DNA of 64,000 bases, taken from NCBI RefSeq assembly GCF_019583405.1, contig NZ_SZUU01000006.1, positions 124,001-188,000 on the forward strand, read 5' to 3'. Origin of the DNA: Bacteroides fragilis. GTDB taxonomy: Bacteria > Bacteroidota > Bacteroidia > Bacteroidales > Bacteroidaceae. Both the position numbers and the translations under genes were made by a program. The notes under the pieces were generated by a model. It worked only from the letters and a program-made list of their open reading frames with translations. It was not told where the DNA came from and did not search any database. Shown here in pieces: positions 44,434-54,347 of this stretch (position 1 is the first letter of the stretch; each line of letters opens with the position of its first letter).

Positions 44434-45891
44434 TTATTTAATCGGTGTTTGTTCTAATGTAGCAACCAGAAAATCATAGAATTTCTGCACAGTCGGAATC
44501 AAGGCTCTTTCATCAGGAGAGTGCGGTGAACGTAGTGTAGGACCAAATGAAATCATATCCAGTCCAGAAATAATAGCCCCAATGATACCGCATTCCAACC
44601 CGGCATGAATAACTTTCACTTCCGGCTCTGTACCAAACTGCTTTTTATAAGATTCTTTCATTGCATGCAGAATCGGAGAATCGATGTCGGGTTGCCATCC
44701 GGAATATCCTCCCGTCATCTCCACTTTCATACCCGCCATAGAAAAGCAACATTCAAGGCTGGTAGTCAGACATTCTTTCATGCTGTCGCTGGAACTACGT
44801 GCCAGAATCTTGAAAGAAGCTTTTCCACCACCAATATTAATGATTGCCAGATTTGAAGAGGTTTCTACTGTATCGGGAATTGCAGGAATCATTCGCATCA
44901 CACCATTCTGACAAGCAAAAATAGCATCGATCAGATTATCCTGAATCTCTTCAGGTACTTCTCCTGCAGGCAGTTCTACCCGCTCGGCAGTGAAGCTGAT
45001 AGGAGTTTCGATTGCTTTATACTCTTCATTGAAAATATCTTCGCAATACTTCACTAAACCCAATAGTTCTTCTTCATTTTCAGCGGGGATAGTTACTACT
45101 GCATGGGCTTCACGAGGAATGGCATTACGCATATTTCCACCTTCCCAAGTTGCCAGACGAGCTTCATAACTTGCTACAGCTTCACGCACAAAACGTACCA
45201 GTAATTTGTTGGCATTGGCACGTCCCTGATTGATTTCCAGTCCGGAATGACCGCCACGAAGACCTTTCAAGCTTACCTTAATGGCAATATCACCATCTTC
45301 CGGAGCCACTTCCTTATACTCAAGAGATGCGGTAACGTCCATACCACCGGCACAGCCGATGTAAAGTTCACCTTCGTCTTCAGAATCGAGATTTAGCAGT
45401 ATTTCTCCATTCACAGTACCCGGTTTCAGACCAAAAGCACCAAACATGCCTGTTTCTTCATCCTTTGTAATCAAAGCTTCCAACGGTCCGTGTTTCAGAT
45501 TCTGATCTTCAAGAACAGCCATGATAGCAGCTACTCCCAAACCATTATCGGCTCCAAGTGTAGTACCTTTAGCTTTCACCCATTCACCATCTATATAAGT
45601 TTCAATCGGATCTTTCTCAAAATCGTGAACAGTATCATTGTTTTTCTGTGGTACCATATCCATATGTGCCTGAAGGATTACTCCTTTTCTATTTTCCATC
45701 CCCGGAGTAGCAGGTTTACGGATAATCACATTGCCGGCATCGTCTACAAAGGTTTCCAGACCGAGACCTTTACCAAAATTTACCAGAAACCCGGTTATTT
45801 TTTCCATATGTCCCGACGGACGCGGAATCTGTGTCAAAGAATAGAAGTGTTTCCACACATTTTGTGGAGCTAAATCAAGAATTGTGCTCAT
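44434..45891 (-). CDS. pepD: aminoacyl-histidine dipeptidase (peptidase M20)
   Basis: The 485-residue M20C enzyme shows the zinc-ligand series: QAHMDMVPQK, LGADNGLGVAAIMAV, DEETGMFGAFGL, and the late HAGLECGII. PepD cleaves Xaa-His (carnosine-type) and other dipeptides in the cytosol. Length is normal for the family. It is a single-gene unit with a promoter box at 45932 and a strong terminator at 44366. Confidence 0.93.
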   Translation of the reverse strand: MSTILDLAPQNVWKHFYSLTQIPRPSGHMEKITGFLVNFGKGLGLETFVDDAGNVIIRKPATPGMENRKGVILQAHMDMVPQKNNDTVHDFEKDPIETYIDGEWVKAKGTTLGADNGLGVAAIMAVLEDQNLKHGPLEALITKDEETGMFGAFGLKPGTVNGEILLNLDSEDEGELYIGCAGGMDVTASLEYKEVAPEDGDIAIKVSLKGLRGGHSGLEINQGRANANKLLVRFVREAVASYEARLATWEGGNMRNAIPREAHAVVTIPAENEEELLGLVKYCEDIFNEEYKAIETPISFTAERVELPAGEVPEEIQDNLIDAIFACQNGVMRMIPAIPDTVETSSNLAIINIGGGKASFKILARSSSDSMKECLTTSLECCFSMAGMKVEMTGGYSGWQPDIDSPILHAMKESYKKQFGTEPEVKVIHAGLECGIIGAIISGLDMISFGPTLRSPHSPDERALIPTVQKFYDFLVATLEQTPIK

Positions 45892-45931
45892 AAATGAATT
45901 ATTTATAGGTTTTAAATCAATTTCTAAAGGT

Positions 45932-45939
45932 CAAAGCTA
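45932..45939 (-). promoter_or_regulatory. promoter of pepD
   Basis: TAGCTTTG on the minus strand fits TAnnTTTG, 40 bases upstream of the start codon. No clear -33 box. Confidence 0.45.
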
Positions 45940-46094
45940 CTAAAAAGAATGGAAAAGAAAGAATTACCGAAAGAAATTCAAATAAAAAAAGTTCAAAAAC
46001 CGGATTTACAGATTAAATATGTATAGCAATAACACACATATTGTTTTAAGTCAGCAAAGCGCATTTCCTGAAACACAATTGTTATCAGCAAATA

Positions 46095-47075
46095 TTATTT
46101 TCGTCGGAGAAAGGAGATAGCCGCCAACCCGTAAATGCCTAATAAAACGACCAATAAGGTTTGAATGCCGTGGACGATCAATGCAAATATTCCGGCATCT
46201 GTCGCATTTACCCCATAAAGCATCATCATGGTGATCACTGCAAAATGCCACGGACCGGCCCCATTCGGAGTAGGAACAATTACGGCAAATGTTCCTCCGA
46301 CAAACATGACCAATGCAGCAAGCAGTCCCAAATGTGCCGTAAAAGCAAAACAATAGAAAGTAAAATAAAAATGGAGAAAATAGCTGAGCCAAATCAAAAA
46401 GCTATAAAGCAGAAAAAGCGGAAGATTTTTCACATTCCGCAGTGACATAATGCCTTCACAAACATTCAGTACAACTCCTTTCACTTTTTCGAAAAAAGAA
46501 AGGGTACGAACCAGATAATAAAATAGCACAACAACCCCGATTCCACAAAACAGAATAATATAGAACCAAACAGACGTAAGTAAATGCATCAATGAAGGAA
46601 TCTTCGTACCGGTTTGTTCAAGAAAGGTGACAAATACAGGCATTTGCAACAAAACCGTGACACCGGTAATCAAAAGAATAGTCAGTGTATCTACCAGACG
46701 TTCGGTTACCACAGTACCTAAAGATTTAGCAAAGGAAACATCATCGTATTTTGCAAGTATCCCACACCGGCTCACTTCTCCTACCCGCGGCACCACCAAA
46801 CTGGCTGCATACGAAATAAAAATGGCGTCAACACAATCCCTTCTTCGGGGAAATACTCCCAAAGGTTCCAGCGTCTGACGCCAACGCCAACCACGAAACA
46901 CTTGTGCCGATATGCCGAAAAGAAGTGAAAAAGCCATCCACCACCAGTTTGTGCCGTGTTGCAAAACCTCCGCGGCTTTTACAAAATCGAAGTCACGATA
47001 GACCCAATATAAGATAAAGCCTCCCAAAACCAATGGTAAGATAAGTTTCAGCGCCTTTTTTATTAGTTTCTTCAT
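46095..47075 (-). CDS. flippase-like membrane protein (UPF0104/LPG-synthase TM domain)
   Basis: The start MKKLIKKALKLILPLVLGG gives 326 residues; an ATG at 47096 would add seven polar residues. Eight or so membrane helices are predicted. The family motif is seen in FRGWRWRQTL, SLVVPRVGEVSRCGIL and VVTERLVDTL. Members resemble the membrane half of lysylphosphatidylglycerol synthase (MprF) and act in lipid or isoprenoid transfer across the inner membrane. The catalytic synthase half is absent, as in most Bacteroidetes members. Substrate unknown. Confidence 0.85.
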   Translation of the reverse strand: MKKLIKKALKLILPLVLGGFILYWVYRDFDFVKAAEVLQHGTNWWWMAFSLLFGISAQVFRGWRWRQTLEPLGVFPRRRDCVDAIFISYAASLVVPRVGEVSRCGILAKYDDVSFAKSLGTVVTERLVDTLTILLITGVTVLLQMPVFVTFLEQTGTKIPSLMHLLTSVWFYIILFCGIGVVVLFYYLVRTLSFFEKVKGVVLNVCEGIMSLRNVKNLPLFLLYSFLIWLSYFLHFYFTFYCFAFTAHLGLLAALVMFVGGTFAVIVPTPNGAGPWHFAVITMMMLYGVNATDAGIFALIVHGIQTLLVVLLGIYGLAAISFLRRK

Positions 47076-47106
47076 CCCTAATTCTTTATTCTTCATTTAA
47101 AAGAAT

Positions 47107-47129
47107 TACCTTTGTCAACTGCAAAAGTA
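47107..47129. promoter_or_regulatory. overlapping face-to-face promoters (ksgA and flippase-like gene)
   Basis: TACCTTTG (47107-47114) reads right toward ksgA and TACTTTTG (47122-47129, minus strand) reads left. Expected starts, near 47121 and 47115, overlap by a few bases, so the two polymerases would compete for the same DNA. Confidence 0.5.
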
Positions 47130-47145
47130 GTTATTTAGTTGATAA

Positions 47146-47988
47146 ATGAAATTAGTAAAGCCTAAAAAGTTTCTCGGACAACACTTCCTGAAAGACCTGA
47201 AAGTGGCACAGGACATTGCCGATACAGTAGATACATTCCCCGATTTACCGATTTTGGAAGTTGGACCGGGAATGGGTGTGCTCACTCAGTTTCTTGTTAA
47301 AAAAGAACGGTTGGTAAAAGTTGTAGAGGTAGACTACGAATCAGTAGCCTATTTGCGAGAAGCCTATCCGTCATTGGAAGACAACATCATTGAGGATGAC
47401 TTCCTGAAAATGAACCTGCAACGTTTATTTGACGGACATCCGTTCGTATTAACCGGAAACTATCCATATAACATATCCAGCCAGATATTTTTCAAAATGT
47501 TGGATAACAAAGACTTGATTCCTTGCTGTACAGGAATGATCCAAAAAGAAGTAGCCGAACGCATTGCGGCCGGGCCGGGCAGTAAAACGTATGGCATTCT
47601 CAGCGTTCTGATACAAGCCTGGTATCATGTAGAATATCTTTTCACTGTAAGTGAACATGTGTTCAATCCACCTCCAAAAGTGAAGAGTGCAGTCATACGA
47701 ATGACACGCAACGAAGTACAAGATCTTGGTTGTGATCCGAAACTATTCAAACAGGTAGTGAAAACAACTTTCAACCAGCGTCGAAAGACATTACGAAACT
47801 CCATCAAACCGATCTTGGGTAAAGATTGCCCGTTGACAGAAGACGTTCTATTCAACAAACGTCCTGAGCAACTCTCGGTACAGGAGTTTATAGACCTGAC
47901 AAACCAGGTGGAGCAAGCACTGAAATCTCCGATAAAAACAACTTCTCCAAAAGAAAGCCAAAATCGGGAAGCCGGATTATCGGACTGA
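47146..47988 (+). CDS. rsmA: 16S rRNA (adenine1518-N6/1519-N6)-dimethyltransferase
   Basis: The 280-residue protein has LGQHFLKD at the start, the SAM motif EVGPGMGVLTQFL and the catalytic motif as NYPY (105-108; NLPY in E. coli). Also known as KsgA, it dimethylates two adjacent adenines near the 3' end of 16S rRNA during 30S assembly. The last 15 residues are polar and variable. It is followed by mgtE after 74 bases. Confidence 0.96.
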   Translation: MKLVKPKKFLGQHFLKDLKVAQDIADTVDTFPDLPILEVGPGMGVLTQFLVKKERLVKVVEVDYESVAYLREAYPSLEDNIIEDDFLKMNLQRLFDGHPFVLTGNYPYNISSQIFFKMLDNKDLIPCCTGMIQKEVAERIAAGPGSKTYGILSVLIQAWYHVEYLFTVSEHVFNPPPKVKSAVIRMTRNEVQDLGCDPKLFKQVVKTTFNQRRKTLRNSIKPILGKDCPLTEDVLFNKRPEQLSVQEFIDLTNQVEQALKSPIKTTSPKESQNREAGLSD

Positions 47989-48062
47989 ACAAACATAGTT
48001 AGGAAACGTAGTATACTAAACGTGTCTTCCTCGATTTACAGGAAGCAGGTAAGGATGCAATT

Positions 48063-49403
48063 ATGAACGAAGAATACATTGACAACGTAAAAGAACTTAT
48101 CGGAGAAAAAGATGCCGATAAAGTAAAAGAGCTTCTTATCGATCTACACCCTGCCGATATAGCAGAGTTATGTAACGAATTGAATCCGGAAGAAGCCCGC
48201 TTCGTCTATCGATTACTTGATAATGAAACTGCCGCGGACGTACTTGTAGAAATGGACGAGGATGTTCGTAAAGAGTTTCTTGACATCCTGCCATCAGAAA
48301 CCATTGCCAAACGTTTCGTTGACTATATGGATACGGACGATGCCGTAGATTTGATGCGCGAACTGGATGAAGACAAGCAGGAAGAGGTACTTTCGCACAT
48401 TGAAGACATCGAACAGGCAGGAGACATTGTCGACCTGCTGAAATATGACGAAAATACCGCCGGTGGTTTGATGGGTACGGAAATGGTGACCGTCAACGAA
48501 AACTGGAGTATGCCCGAATGTCTGAAAGAAATGCGTCAACAGGCAGAAGAACTTGATGATATCTATTATGTATACGTGATAGACGATGACGAACGTCTTC
48601 GCGGAATATTTCCACTGAAAAAGATGATTACGTCACCCTCTGTATCCAAAGTAAAACATGTGATGCAGAAAGACCCAATCTCCGTACACGCAGATACACC
48701 TATCGATGAAGTGGCACAAATTATCGAAAAGTATGACTTGGTTGCTATCCCCGTTCTCGACAGCATCGGCCGGCTGGTAGGACAGATTACCGTCGACGAT
48801 GTCATGGACGAGGTTCGTGAACAATCGGAGCGCGACTATCAATTGGCATCCGGTCTCTCGCAGGATGTAGAAACAGACGACAATGTACTTCGTCAGACTA
48901 CAGCCCGCTTGCCCTGGCTATTAATCGGTATGATTGGTGGCATAGGTAACTCTATGATATTGGGTAATTTTGATTCTACTTTCGCCGCACATCCCGAGAT
49001 GGCTCTTTACATACCGTTAATTGGAGGTACGGGTGGAAATGTGGGAACTCAATCATCGGCACTCGTCGTACAAGGCTTGGCAAATAGTTCTCTCGATGCT
49101 AAAAACACGTTCAAGCAAGTCAGCAAAGAAGCTGTAGTTGCCTTGATTAATGCCACAATCATCTCTTTACTGGTATATACCTATAATTTCATTCGTTTCG
49201 GTGCGACGGCCACTGTTACTTATTCGGTATCCATCAGCCTGTTTTCAGTAGTGATGTTTGCCTCCATCTTCGGTACTCTGGTTCCAATGACGCTGGAAAA
49301 GATGAAAATAGATCCTGCCATAGCTACAGGACCGTTTATTGCCATAACAAATGACATCATTGGTATGATGATGTACATGGGAATTACGGTGTTATTATCG
49401 TAA
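48063..49403 (+). CDS. mgtE: magnesium transporter MgtE
   Basis: The 446-residue protein has an acidic N-terminal MgtE domain (helical repeats, LHPADIAELCNELNPEEA), two CBS domains (about 135-260; KVKHVMQKDPISVHADTPI), and five membrane helices with the pore motif PLIGGTGGNVGTQS. The channel takes up Mg2+ and is closed by Mg2+ bound to the cytosolic part. The arrangement is complete and length is typical. Confidence 0.96.
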   Translation: MNEEYIDNVKELIGEKDADKVKELLIDLHPADIAELCNELNPEEARFVYRLLDNETAADVLVEMDEDVRKEFLDILPSETIAKRFVDYMDTDDAVDLMRELDEDKQEEVLSHIEDIEQAGDIVDLLKYDENTAGGLMGTEMVTVNENWSMPECLKEMRQQAEELDDIYYVYVIDDDERLRGIFPLKKMITSPSVSKVKHVMQKDPISVHADTPIDEVAQIIEKYDLVAIPVLDSIGRLVGQITVDDVMDEVREQSERDYQLASGLSQDVETDDNVLRQTTARLPWLLIGMIGGIGNSMILGNFDSTFAAHPEMALYIPLIGGTGGNVGTQSSALVVQGLANSSLDAKNTFKQVSKEAVVALINATIISLLVYTYNFIRFGATATVTYSVSISLFSVVMFASIFGTLVPMTLEKMKIDPAIATGPFIAITNDIIGMMMYMGITVLLS

Positions 49404-49521
49404 AAAACGGCTATAATGAAAAAAAATAAAGGAAAATAGTATGAAGTAATCATTTTATTTCATTAATTTGTGACCTAATGGATTTAAAGACAAATCCTGT
49501 TTTCCTAAAAACGAATATACA

Positions 49522-51372
49522 ATGATGGACTCTCATGACACTAACCAACCTTTAAAACAAGGGGAATTAGAAGAAGAAAAAAAAGCAGTTGAGGTTTCTG
49601 AAGAGATTACAGAAACTCCGGCTGAAGAAACGATTGCTGAAAAATCAACCGAATCAGGTTCAAAACTGAACACAAAAGAAGAAGTGTTGTCCCGATTAAA
49701 AGAAGTTGCCCAAGATGCTGAAAATGCAAGTAAACAGGAACTGGATGGTTTGAAGCAGACTTTCTATAAAATTCATAATGCCGAACTCGAGGCTGCGAAA
49801 AAGTTATTCGTAGAAAATGGTGGTGCCGAAGATGAATTTATTGCACAGCCTAACGGCGTAGAAGAAGAATTCAAAAATTTAATGGCAGCTATCAAAGAGA
49901 AGAGAAGTGCTTTGGCTGCTGAGATTGAAAAACAGAAAGAAGAGAATCTTCAGGTCAAGCTGTCGATTATCGAAGAATTAAAAGAACTGGTGGAATCACC
50001 CGATGACGCCAATAAATCCTACAATGAATTTAAAAAGCTACAGCAACAGTGGAATGAAGTAAAGCTGGTACCACAGGCTAAAGTAAACGAGTTGTGGAAG
50101 AATTATCAACTGTATGTCGAGAAGTTCTACGATATATTAAAACTGAATAATGAATTCAGGGAATATGATTTCAAGAAGAACTTGGAAATCAAGACACACC
50201 TTTGTGAGGCTGCAGAGAAACTGGCTGACGAACAAGATGTAGTCTCCGCTTTCCATCAATTACAGAAACTACATCAAGAGTTCCGCGATACCGGCCCGGT
50301 TGCCAAAGAATTGCGTGACGAAATATGGAACCGCTTCAAAGCAGCCTCTACGGCTGTTAATCGTCGCCATCAGCAACATTTTGAAGCGCTAAAAGAGAGC
50401 GAACAACATAATCTGGATCAGAAAACAGTTATTTGCGAAATAGTAGAAGCAATCGAATTCGATCAACTGAAAACATTTGCTGCATGGGAAACTAAGACGC
50501 AAGAAGTAATCGCCCTGCAAAACAAATGGAAAACAATCGGTTTCGCTCCACAAAAAATGAACGTGAAGATCTTTGAGCGTTTCCGTAAAGCTTGCGATGA
50601 GTTCTTCAAGAAGAAAGGAGAATTTTTCAAATCTCTGAAAGAGGGCATGAATGCCAATCTGGAAAAGAAAAAAGCATTATGCGAAAAGGCAGAGACACTG
50701 AAAGATAGTACCGATTGGAAAGAAACAGCCGAAATCCTGACTAAACTACAAAAAGAATGGAAAACAATCGGTCCTGTTTCCAAAAAATATTCGGATGCAG
50801 TCTGGAAACGTTTCATCACTGCATGTGATTACTTCTTTGAACAAAAGGGCAAAGCCACCTCTTCCCAACGTTCTGTAGAACAAGAAAACCTGGAAAAGAA
50901 AAAAGCAATCATAGCCCAATTAACCTCAATTGACGAAACAACAGACGCTGATGAAGCAAGCAAAGAAGTTCGTGAATTGATGAAAGAATGGAATAACATC
51001 GGCCATGTTCCTTTCAAAGAGAAAGATAGACTTTATAAGCAATATCATGGTTTGATTGACCAGCTTTTCGACCGATTCAATATCAGCGCATCGAACAAGA
51101 AACTGAGTAATTTCAAATCTTCTATCGGTAATATTCAAAGTGGAGGTTCGCAATCTCTTTACCGTGAACGTGAAAAATTGGTTCGCACGTACGAGAATAT
51201 GAAAAATGAGCTCCAGACCTATGAAAACAACTTGGGCTTCCTCACTACCTCTTCCAAAAAGGGAAACAGCCTTTTGACCGAAATCAACCGTAAGGTAGAA
51301 AAACTCAAAGCTGATCTGGAATTAGTATTGCAGAAAATAAAGGTAATTGATGAATCAATCAAAGAAGAATAA
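49522..51372 (+). CDS. DUF349 repeat protein
   Basis: The 616-residue soluble protein has an acidic low-complexity N-terminus (1-55) and five DUF349 repeats, each about 70 residues and containing W-x-x-I/V-G/K-x-x-P-type cores such as LQNKWKTIGFAPQKM and LQKEWKTIGPVSKKY. A coiled coil ends the protein. The role of DUF349 proteins is poorly known; most of the chain should be helical. A terminator follows directly. Confidence 0.9.
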   Translation: MMDSHDTNQPLKQGELEEEKKAVEVSEEITETPAEETIAEKSTESGSKLNTKEEVLSRLKEVAQDAENASKQELDGLKQTFYKIHNAELEAAKKLFVENGGAEDEFIAQPNGVEEEFKNLMAAIKEKRSALAAEIEKQKEENLQVKLSIIEELKELVESPDDANKSYNEFKKLQQQWNEVKLVPQAKVNELWKNYQLYVEKFYDILKLNNEFREYDFKKNLEIKTHLCEAAEKLADEQDVVSAFHQLQKLHQEFRDTGPVAKELRDEIWNRFKAASTAVNRRHQQHFEALKESEQHNLDQKTVICEIVEAIEFDQLKTFAAWETKTQEVIALQNKWKTIGFAPQKMNVKIFERFRKACDEFFKKKGEFFKSLKEGMNANLEKKKALCEKAETLKDSTDWKETAEILTKLQKEWKTIGPVSKKYSDAVWKRFITACDYFFEQKGKATSSQRSVEQENLEKKKAIIAQLTSIDETTDADEASKEVRELMKEWNNIGHVPFKEKDRLYKQYHGLIDQLFDRFNISASNKKLSNFKSSIGNIQSGGSQSLYREREKLVRTYENMKNELQTYENNLGFLTTSSKKGNSLLTEINRKVEKLKADLELVLQKIKVIDESIKEE

Positions 51373-51397
51373 AAGAAAATAATTTTAAGTTTTATGT

Positions 51398-51439
51398 AAA
51401 GCGAATCTGAGAGCATAAGCCCCTTTGATTCGCTTTTTT
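51398..51439 (+). terminator. terminator of the DUF349 gene
   Basis: AAAGCGAATC (51398-51407) pairs with GATTCGCTTT (51427-51436), with T-run to 51439, 26 bases past the stop codon. Confidence 0.85.
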
Positions 51440-51500
51440 CTCTGTCACCGAGAATGTCACCGAATAGCTGTCAACTTTCATCGGATAGGCCTAACCGGAC

Positions 51501-51539
51501 AAAAAAAATCCCCCTAAAACTACGGTTTTAGAGGGGTTT
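51501..51539 (-). terminator. terminator of tRNA-Gln
   Basis: CCCCTAAAAC pairs with GTTTTAGAGGGG (one bulged A), and on the minus strand a run of eight T follows. It lies 24 bases beyond the tRNA 3' end. Confidence 0.85.
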
Positions 51540-51562
51540 CACTTGTTTATAAGGATAATATG

Positions 51563-51633
51563 TTGGGCTATCTGGACTCGAACCAGAAATGACAGGACCA
51601 GAATCTGTAGTGTTACCATTACACCATAGCCCA
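51563..51633 (-). tRNA. tRNA-Gln (anticodon CTG)
   Basis: The 71-base gene folds as a cloverleaf. Acceptor TGGGCTA pairs with TAGCCCA, discriminator A; D stem GTGT/ACAC; anticodon loop TTCTGGT gives CTG; T arm TCTGG-TTCGAGT-CCAGA. The innermost anticodon-stem pair is A-C, a mismatch. CCA is not encoded. A terminator follows. Confidence 0.95.
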
Positions 51634-51833
51634 ATGCTGCTTAACGATCTACATCCTTTGTTTCTCGTTTGCGGTTGCAAAGGTACAAAGTTTTTTTTAA
51701 TCACAAACACTTTTCGCTCTTTTTTTGCAAAAAAATATCTAATACACCAGATTCCAAATAGATGCATCCCTAAAAAAAAACAAAAAATGAAATAGATTTA
51801 GCAGATAACTTTCCTTGATACAATAAATCAGCG

Positions 51834-51841
51834 TATATTTG
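51834..51841 (+). promoter_or_regulatory. promoter of rsfS-ftsH-cdsA
   Basis: TATATTTG fits TAnnTTTG, 94 bases upstream of rsfS, with a TTG about 16 bases before it. Confidence 0.5.
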
Positions 51842-51935
51842 TAAAAAATATCACGTTTATGACAGGAAAACAAAGAATACCCCTTCCTTGTTATAAACAG
51901 AAACTAAACATTGATTATTTAATTTCAACCTATAA

Positions 51936-52295
51936 ATGAACGAAACGAAAGTATTAATAGAAAAGATAACCGAAGGTATACAAGAAAAAAAAGGTAAAAA
52001 CATTGTCATAGCAGATCTGACAAACATTGACGACACGATATGCAAATACTTTGTAATCTGTCAGGGGAACTCCCCCAGCCAGGTCGTTGCCATCGTAGAT
52101 TCCATAAAAGAATTTACCCGAAAAGGTGCCGGCACTAAACCCTCTGCCATCGACGGACAACGAAATGCAGAGTGGGTCGCTATGGACTTTTCTGACGTAT
52201 TAGTACACGTATTCCTGCCGGAGGCCAGAAACTTTTATAATTTGGAACACCTATGGGCAGATGCCAAGCTAATTACTATTCCCGACATTGATTAA
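51936..52295 (+). CDS. rsfS: ribosome silencing factor
   Basis: The 119-residue protein is a DUF143/RsfS member, with KGKNIVIADLTNIDDTICKYFVI, GNSPSQVVAIVDSI and the conserved end DVLVHVFLPEARNFYNLEHLW. RsfS binds ribosomal protein uL14 on the 50S subunit and blocks joining of subunits when nutrients are short. It lies 9 bases before ftsH in the order rsfS-ftsH-cdsA, common in Bacteroidetes. Confidence 0.95.
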   Translation: MNETKVLIEKITEGIQEKKGKNIVIADLTNIDDTICKYFVICQGNSPSQVVAIVDSIKEFTRKGAGTKPSAIDGQRNAEWVAMDFSDVLVHVFLPEARNFYNLEHLWADAKLITIPDID

Positions 52296-52304
52296 TCTAT
52301 CAGT

Positions 52305-54332
52305 ATGGACAATAACAGCAAGAAAACCAACAATAAAGTAAATATGCCCAAGTTCAACCTGAACTGGATGTATATGATTATCGCCCTGATGCTTTTAGGG
52401 CTGTATTTCGCTAACGGAAACAGTTCTGTTAACAAGAACATCTCTTACGATGAATTCCAGCAATACGTACGTGACGGGTATGTCAGTAAAGTGATTGGCT
52501 ATGATGATAACTCAGTTGAAATTTATATTAAACCACAGTATGTAGGAGCTGTATTCAAACAAGATTCTACACGTGTAGGCCGGAATCCGATGATTACCAC
52601 CGAAGCTCCTTCACGCGAAAATCTGGATAACTTCCTGCAAAAGGAGAAAGAAGAAACACATTTTGACGGCTCTGTCAGCTATGATAAGAAGAAAGACTAT
52701 TTCAGCGCAATACTTTGGAATGTGCTGCCTATTGTCTTTCTGATCGCCTTGTGGATATTCTTCATGCGCCGCATGGGCAGTGGTGCCAGTGGTGGAGCAG
52801 GTGGCGTATTCAACGTAGGAAAATCGAAAGCACAGCTTTTTGAGAAAGGTGGATCCATCAAAGTGACATTTAAAGATGTAGCCGGACTGGCAGAAGCCAA
52901 ACAAGAAATAGAAGAGATTGTCGAATTCCTGAAAGAGCCCCAGAAATATACGGATTTGGGAGGTAAGATTCCTAAAGGCGCCTTGCTGGTAGGCCCTCCG
53001 GGAACAGGTAAAACATTGCTTGCAAAGGCTGTAGCCGGTGAGGCCAATGTACCTTTCTTCTCTTTGGCAGGTTCCGATTTCGTTGAAATGTTTGTCGGTG
53101 TAGGTGCATCCCGCGTACGCGACCTTTTCAAACAGGCTAAGGAAAAGGCTCCCTGTATTGTTTTCATCGATGAGATTGATGCCGTAGGACGTGCCCGCGG
53201 CAAGAATCCTGCGATGGGCGGCAATGACGAACGTGAGAACACGTTGAACCAGCTGCTAACTGAAATGGACGGTTTCGGCTCAAACAGCGGTGTTATTATT
53301 CTGGCAGCCACTAACCGTGTGGATGTACTCGATAAAGCATTACTCCGTGCCGGACGATTCGACCGGCAAATCCATGTAGATTTACCGGATCTCAACGAAC
53401 GTAAGGAAGTATTTGGTGTGCATTTGCGACCCATCAAGATAGACGATACAGTAGATGTAGATCTGCTTGCCCGCCAGACCCCCGGATTTTCGGGAGCTGA
53501 CATTGCAAACGTATGCAACGAAGCAGCCCTGATAGCTGCACGACATGGAAAGAAATTCGTAGGCAAACAGGATTTTCTGGATGCTGTAGACCGTATCATC
53601 GGTGGACTTGAAAAGAAAACCAAAATCACCACGGAAGCCGAACGCCGCTCTATTGCTTTGCATGAAGCCGGACACGCAAGCATCTCTTGGTTATTGGAAT
53701 ATGCCAACCCATTGATTAAGGTAACCATCGTTCCTCGTGGACGCGCATTGGGAGCTGCATGGTATCTGCCGGAAGAAAGGCAAATTACCACCAAAGAGCA
53801 AATGCTCGATGAGATGTGTGCCACTCTGGGAGGACGCGCAGCAGAAGATATCTTCATTGGCCGCGTATCCAGTGGAGCTGCCAATGACCTTGAACGTGTG
53901 ACCAAACAGGCTTATGGCATGATCGCCTACCTGGGAATGAGTGAAAAGTTGCCGAACTTATGCTATTATAATAATGATGAGTATTCGTTCCAACGTCCGT
54001 ATAGCGAAAAGACTGCCGAACTGATTGACGAAGAGGTGAAAAGAATGGTTAACGAACAATATGAACGTGCCAAACAAATCCTCTCGGAACACAAAGAGCA
54101 GCACAACGAATTGGCGCAGCTACTGATCGATAAAGAAGTGATCTTTGCCGAAGACGTAGAACGTATCTTCGGTAAACGTCCTTGGGCTTCCCGTTCGGAA
54201 GAGATCATGGCAGCCAATAGCAAACAAGAAAATACCGCCCACTCTACGGATGGAGAAGATACCGATACTCCACAAGCAACAGAGTCGCAAGAAGATAATA
54301 CGCAACAAGAACCGGCGGCATCACAAAACTAA
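52305..54332 (+). CDS. ftsH: ATP-dependent zinc metalloprotease FtsH
   Basis: The 675-residue protein has two N-terminal membrane helices (about 21-37 and 133-150) flanking a periplasmic domain, then the AAA domain with GPPGTGKT (230-237) and FIDEIDAVG, and the M41 protease domain with HEAGH (453-457). It forms a membrane-bound hexamer that degrades membrane and short-lived proteins. The last 45 residues are rich in Gln, Glu and Thr and probably disordered. cdsA follows 15 bases later. Confidence 0.98.
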   Translation: MDNNSKKTNNKVNMPKFNLNWMYMIIALMLLGLYFANGNSSVNKNISYDEFQQYVRDGYVSKVIGYDDNSVEIYIKPQYVGAVFKQDSTRVGRNPMITTEAPSRENLDNFLQKEKEETHFDGSVSYDKKKDYFSAILWNVLPIVFLIALWIFFMRRMGSGASGGAGGVFNVGKSKAQLFEKGGSIKVTFKDVAGLAEAKQEIEEIVEFLKEPQKYTDLGGKIPKGALLVGPPGTGKTLLAKAVAGEANVPFFSLAGSDFVEMFVGVGASRVRDLFKQAKEKAPCIVFIDEIDAVGRARGKNPAMGGNDERENTLNQLLTEMDGFGSNSGVIILAATNRVDVLDKALLRAGRFDRQIHVDLPDLNERKEVFGVHLRPIKIDDTVDVDLLARQTPGFSGADIANVCNEAALIAARHGKKFVGKQDFLDAVDRIIGGLEKKTKITTEAERRSIALHEAGHASISWLLEYANPLIKVTIVPRGRALGAAWYLPEERQITTKEQMLDEMCATLGGRAAEDIFIGRVSSGAANDLERVTKQAYGMIAYLGMSEKLPNLCYYNNDEYSFQRPYSEKTAELIDEEVKRMVNEQYERAKQILSEHKEQHNELAQLLIDKEVIFAEDVERIFGKRPWASRSEEIMAANSKQENTAHSTDGEDTDTPQATESQEDNTQQEPAASQN

Positions 54333-54347
54333 AAACGTAACAGCACC

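Noticed and set aside
52697..53905. 402-codon minus-strand frame over ftsH
   Set aside because: It mirrors the codons of the well-conserved AAA and protease domains and is rich in Ser/Pro/Arg as antisense frames often are.
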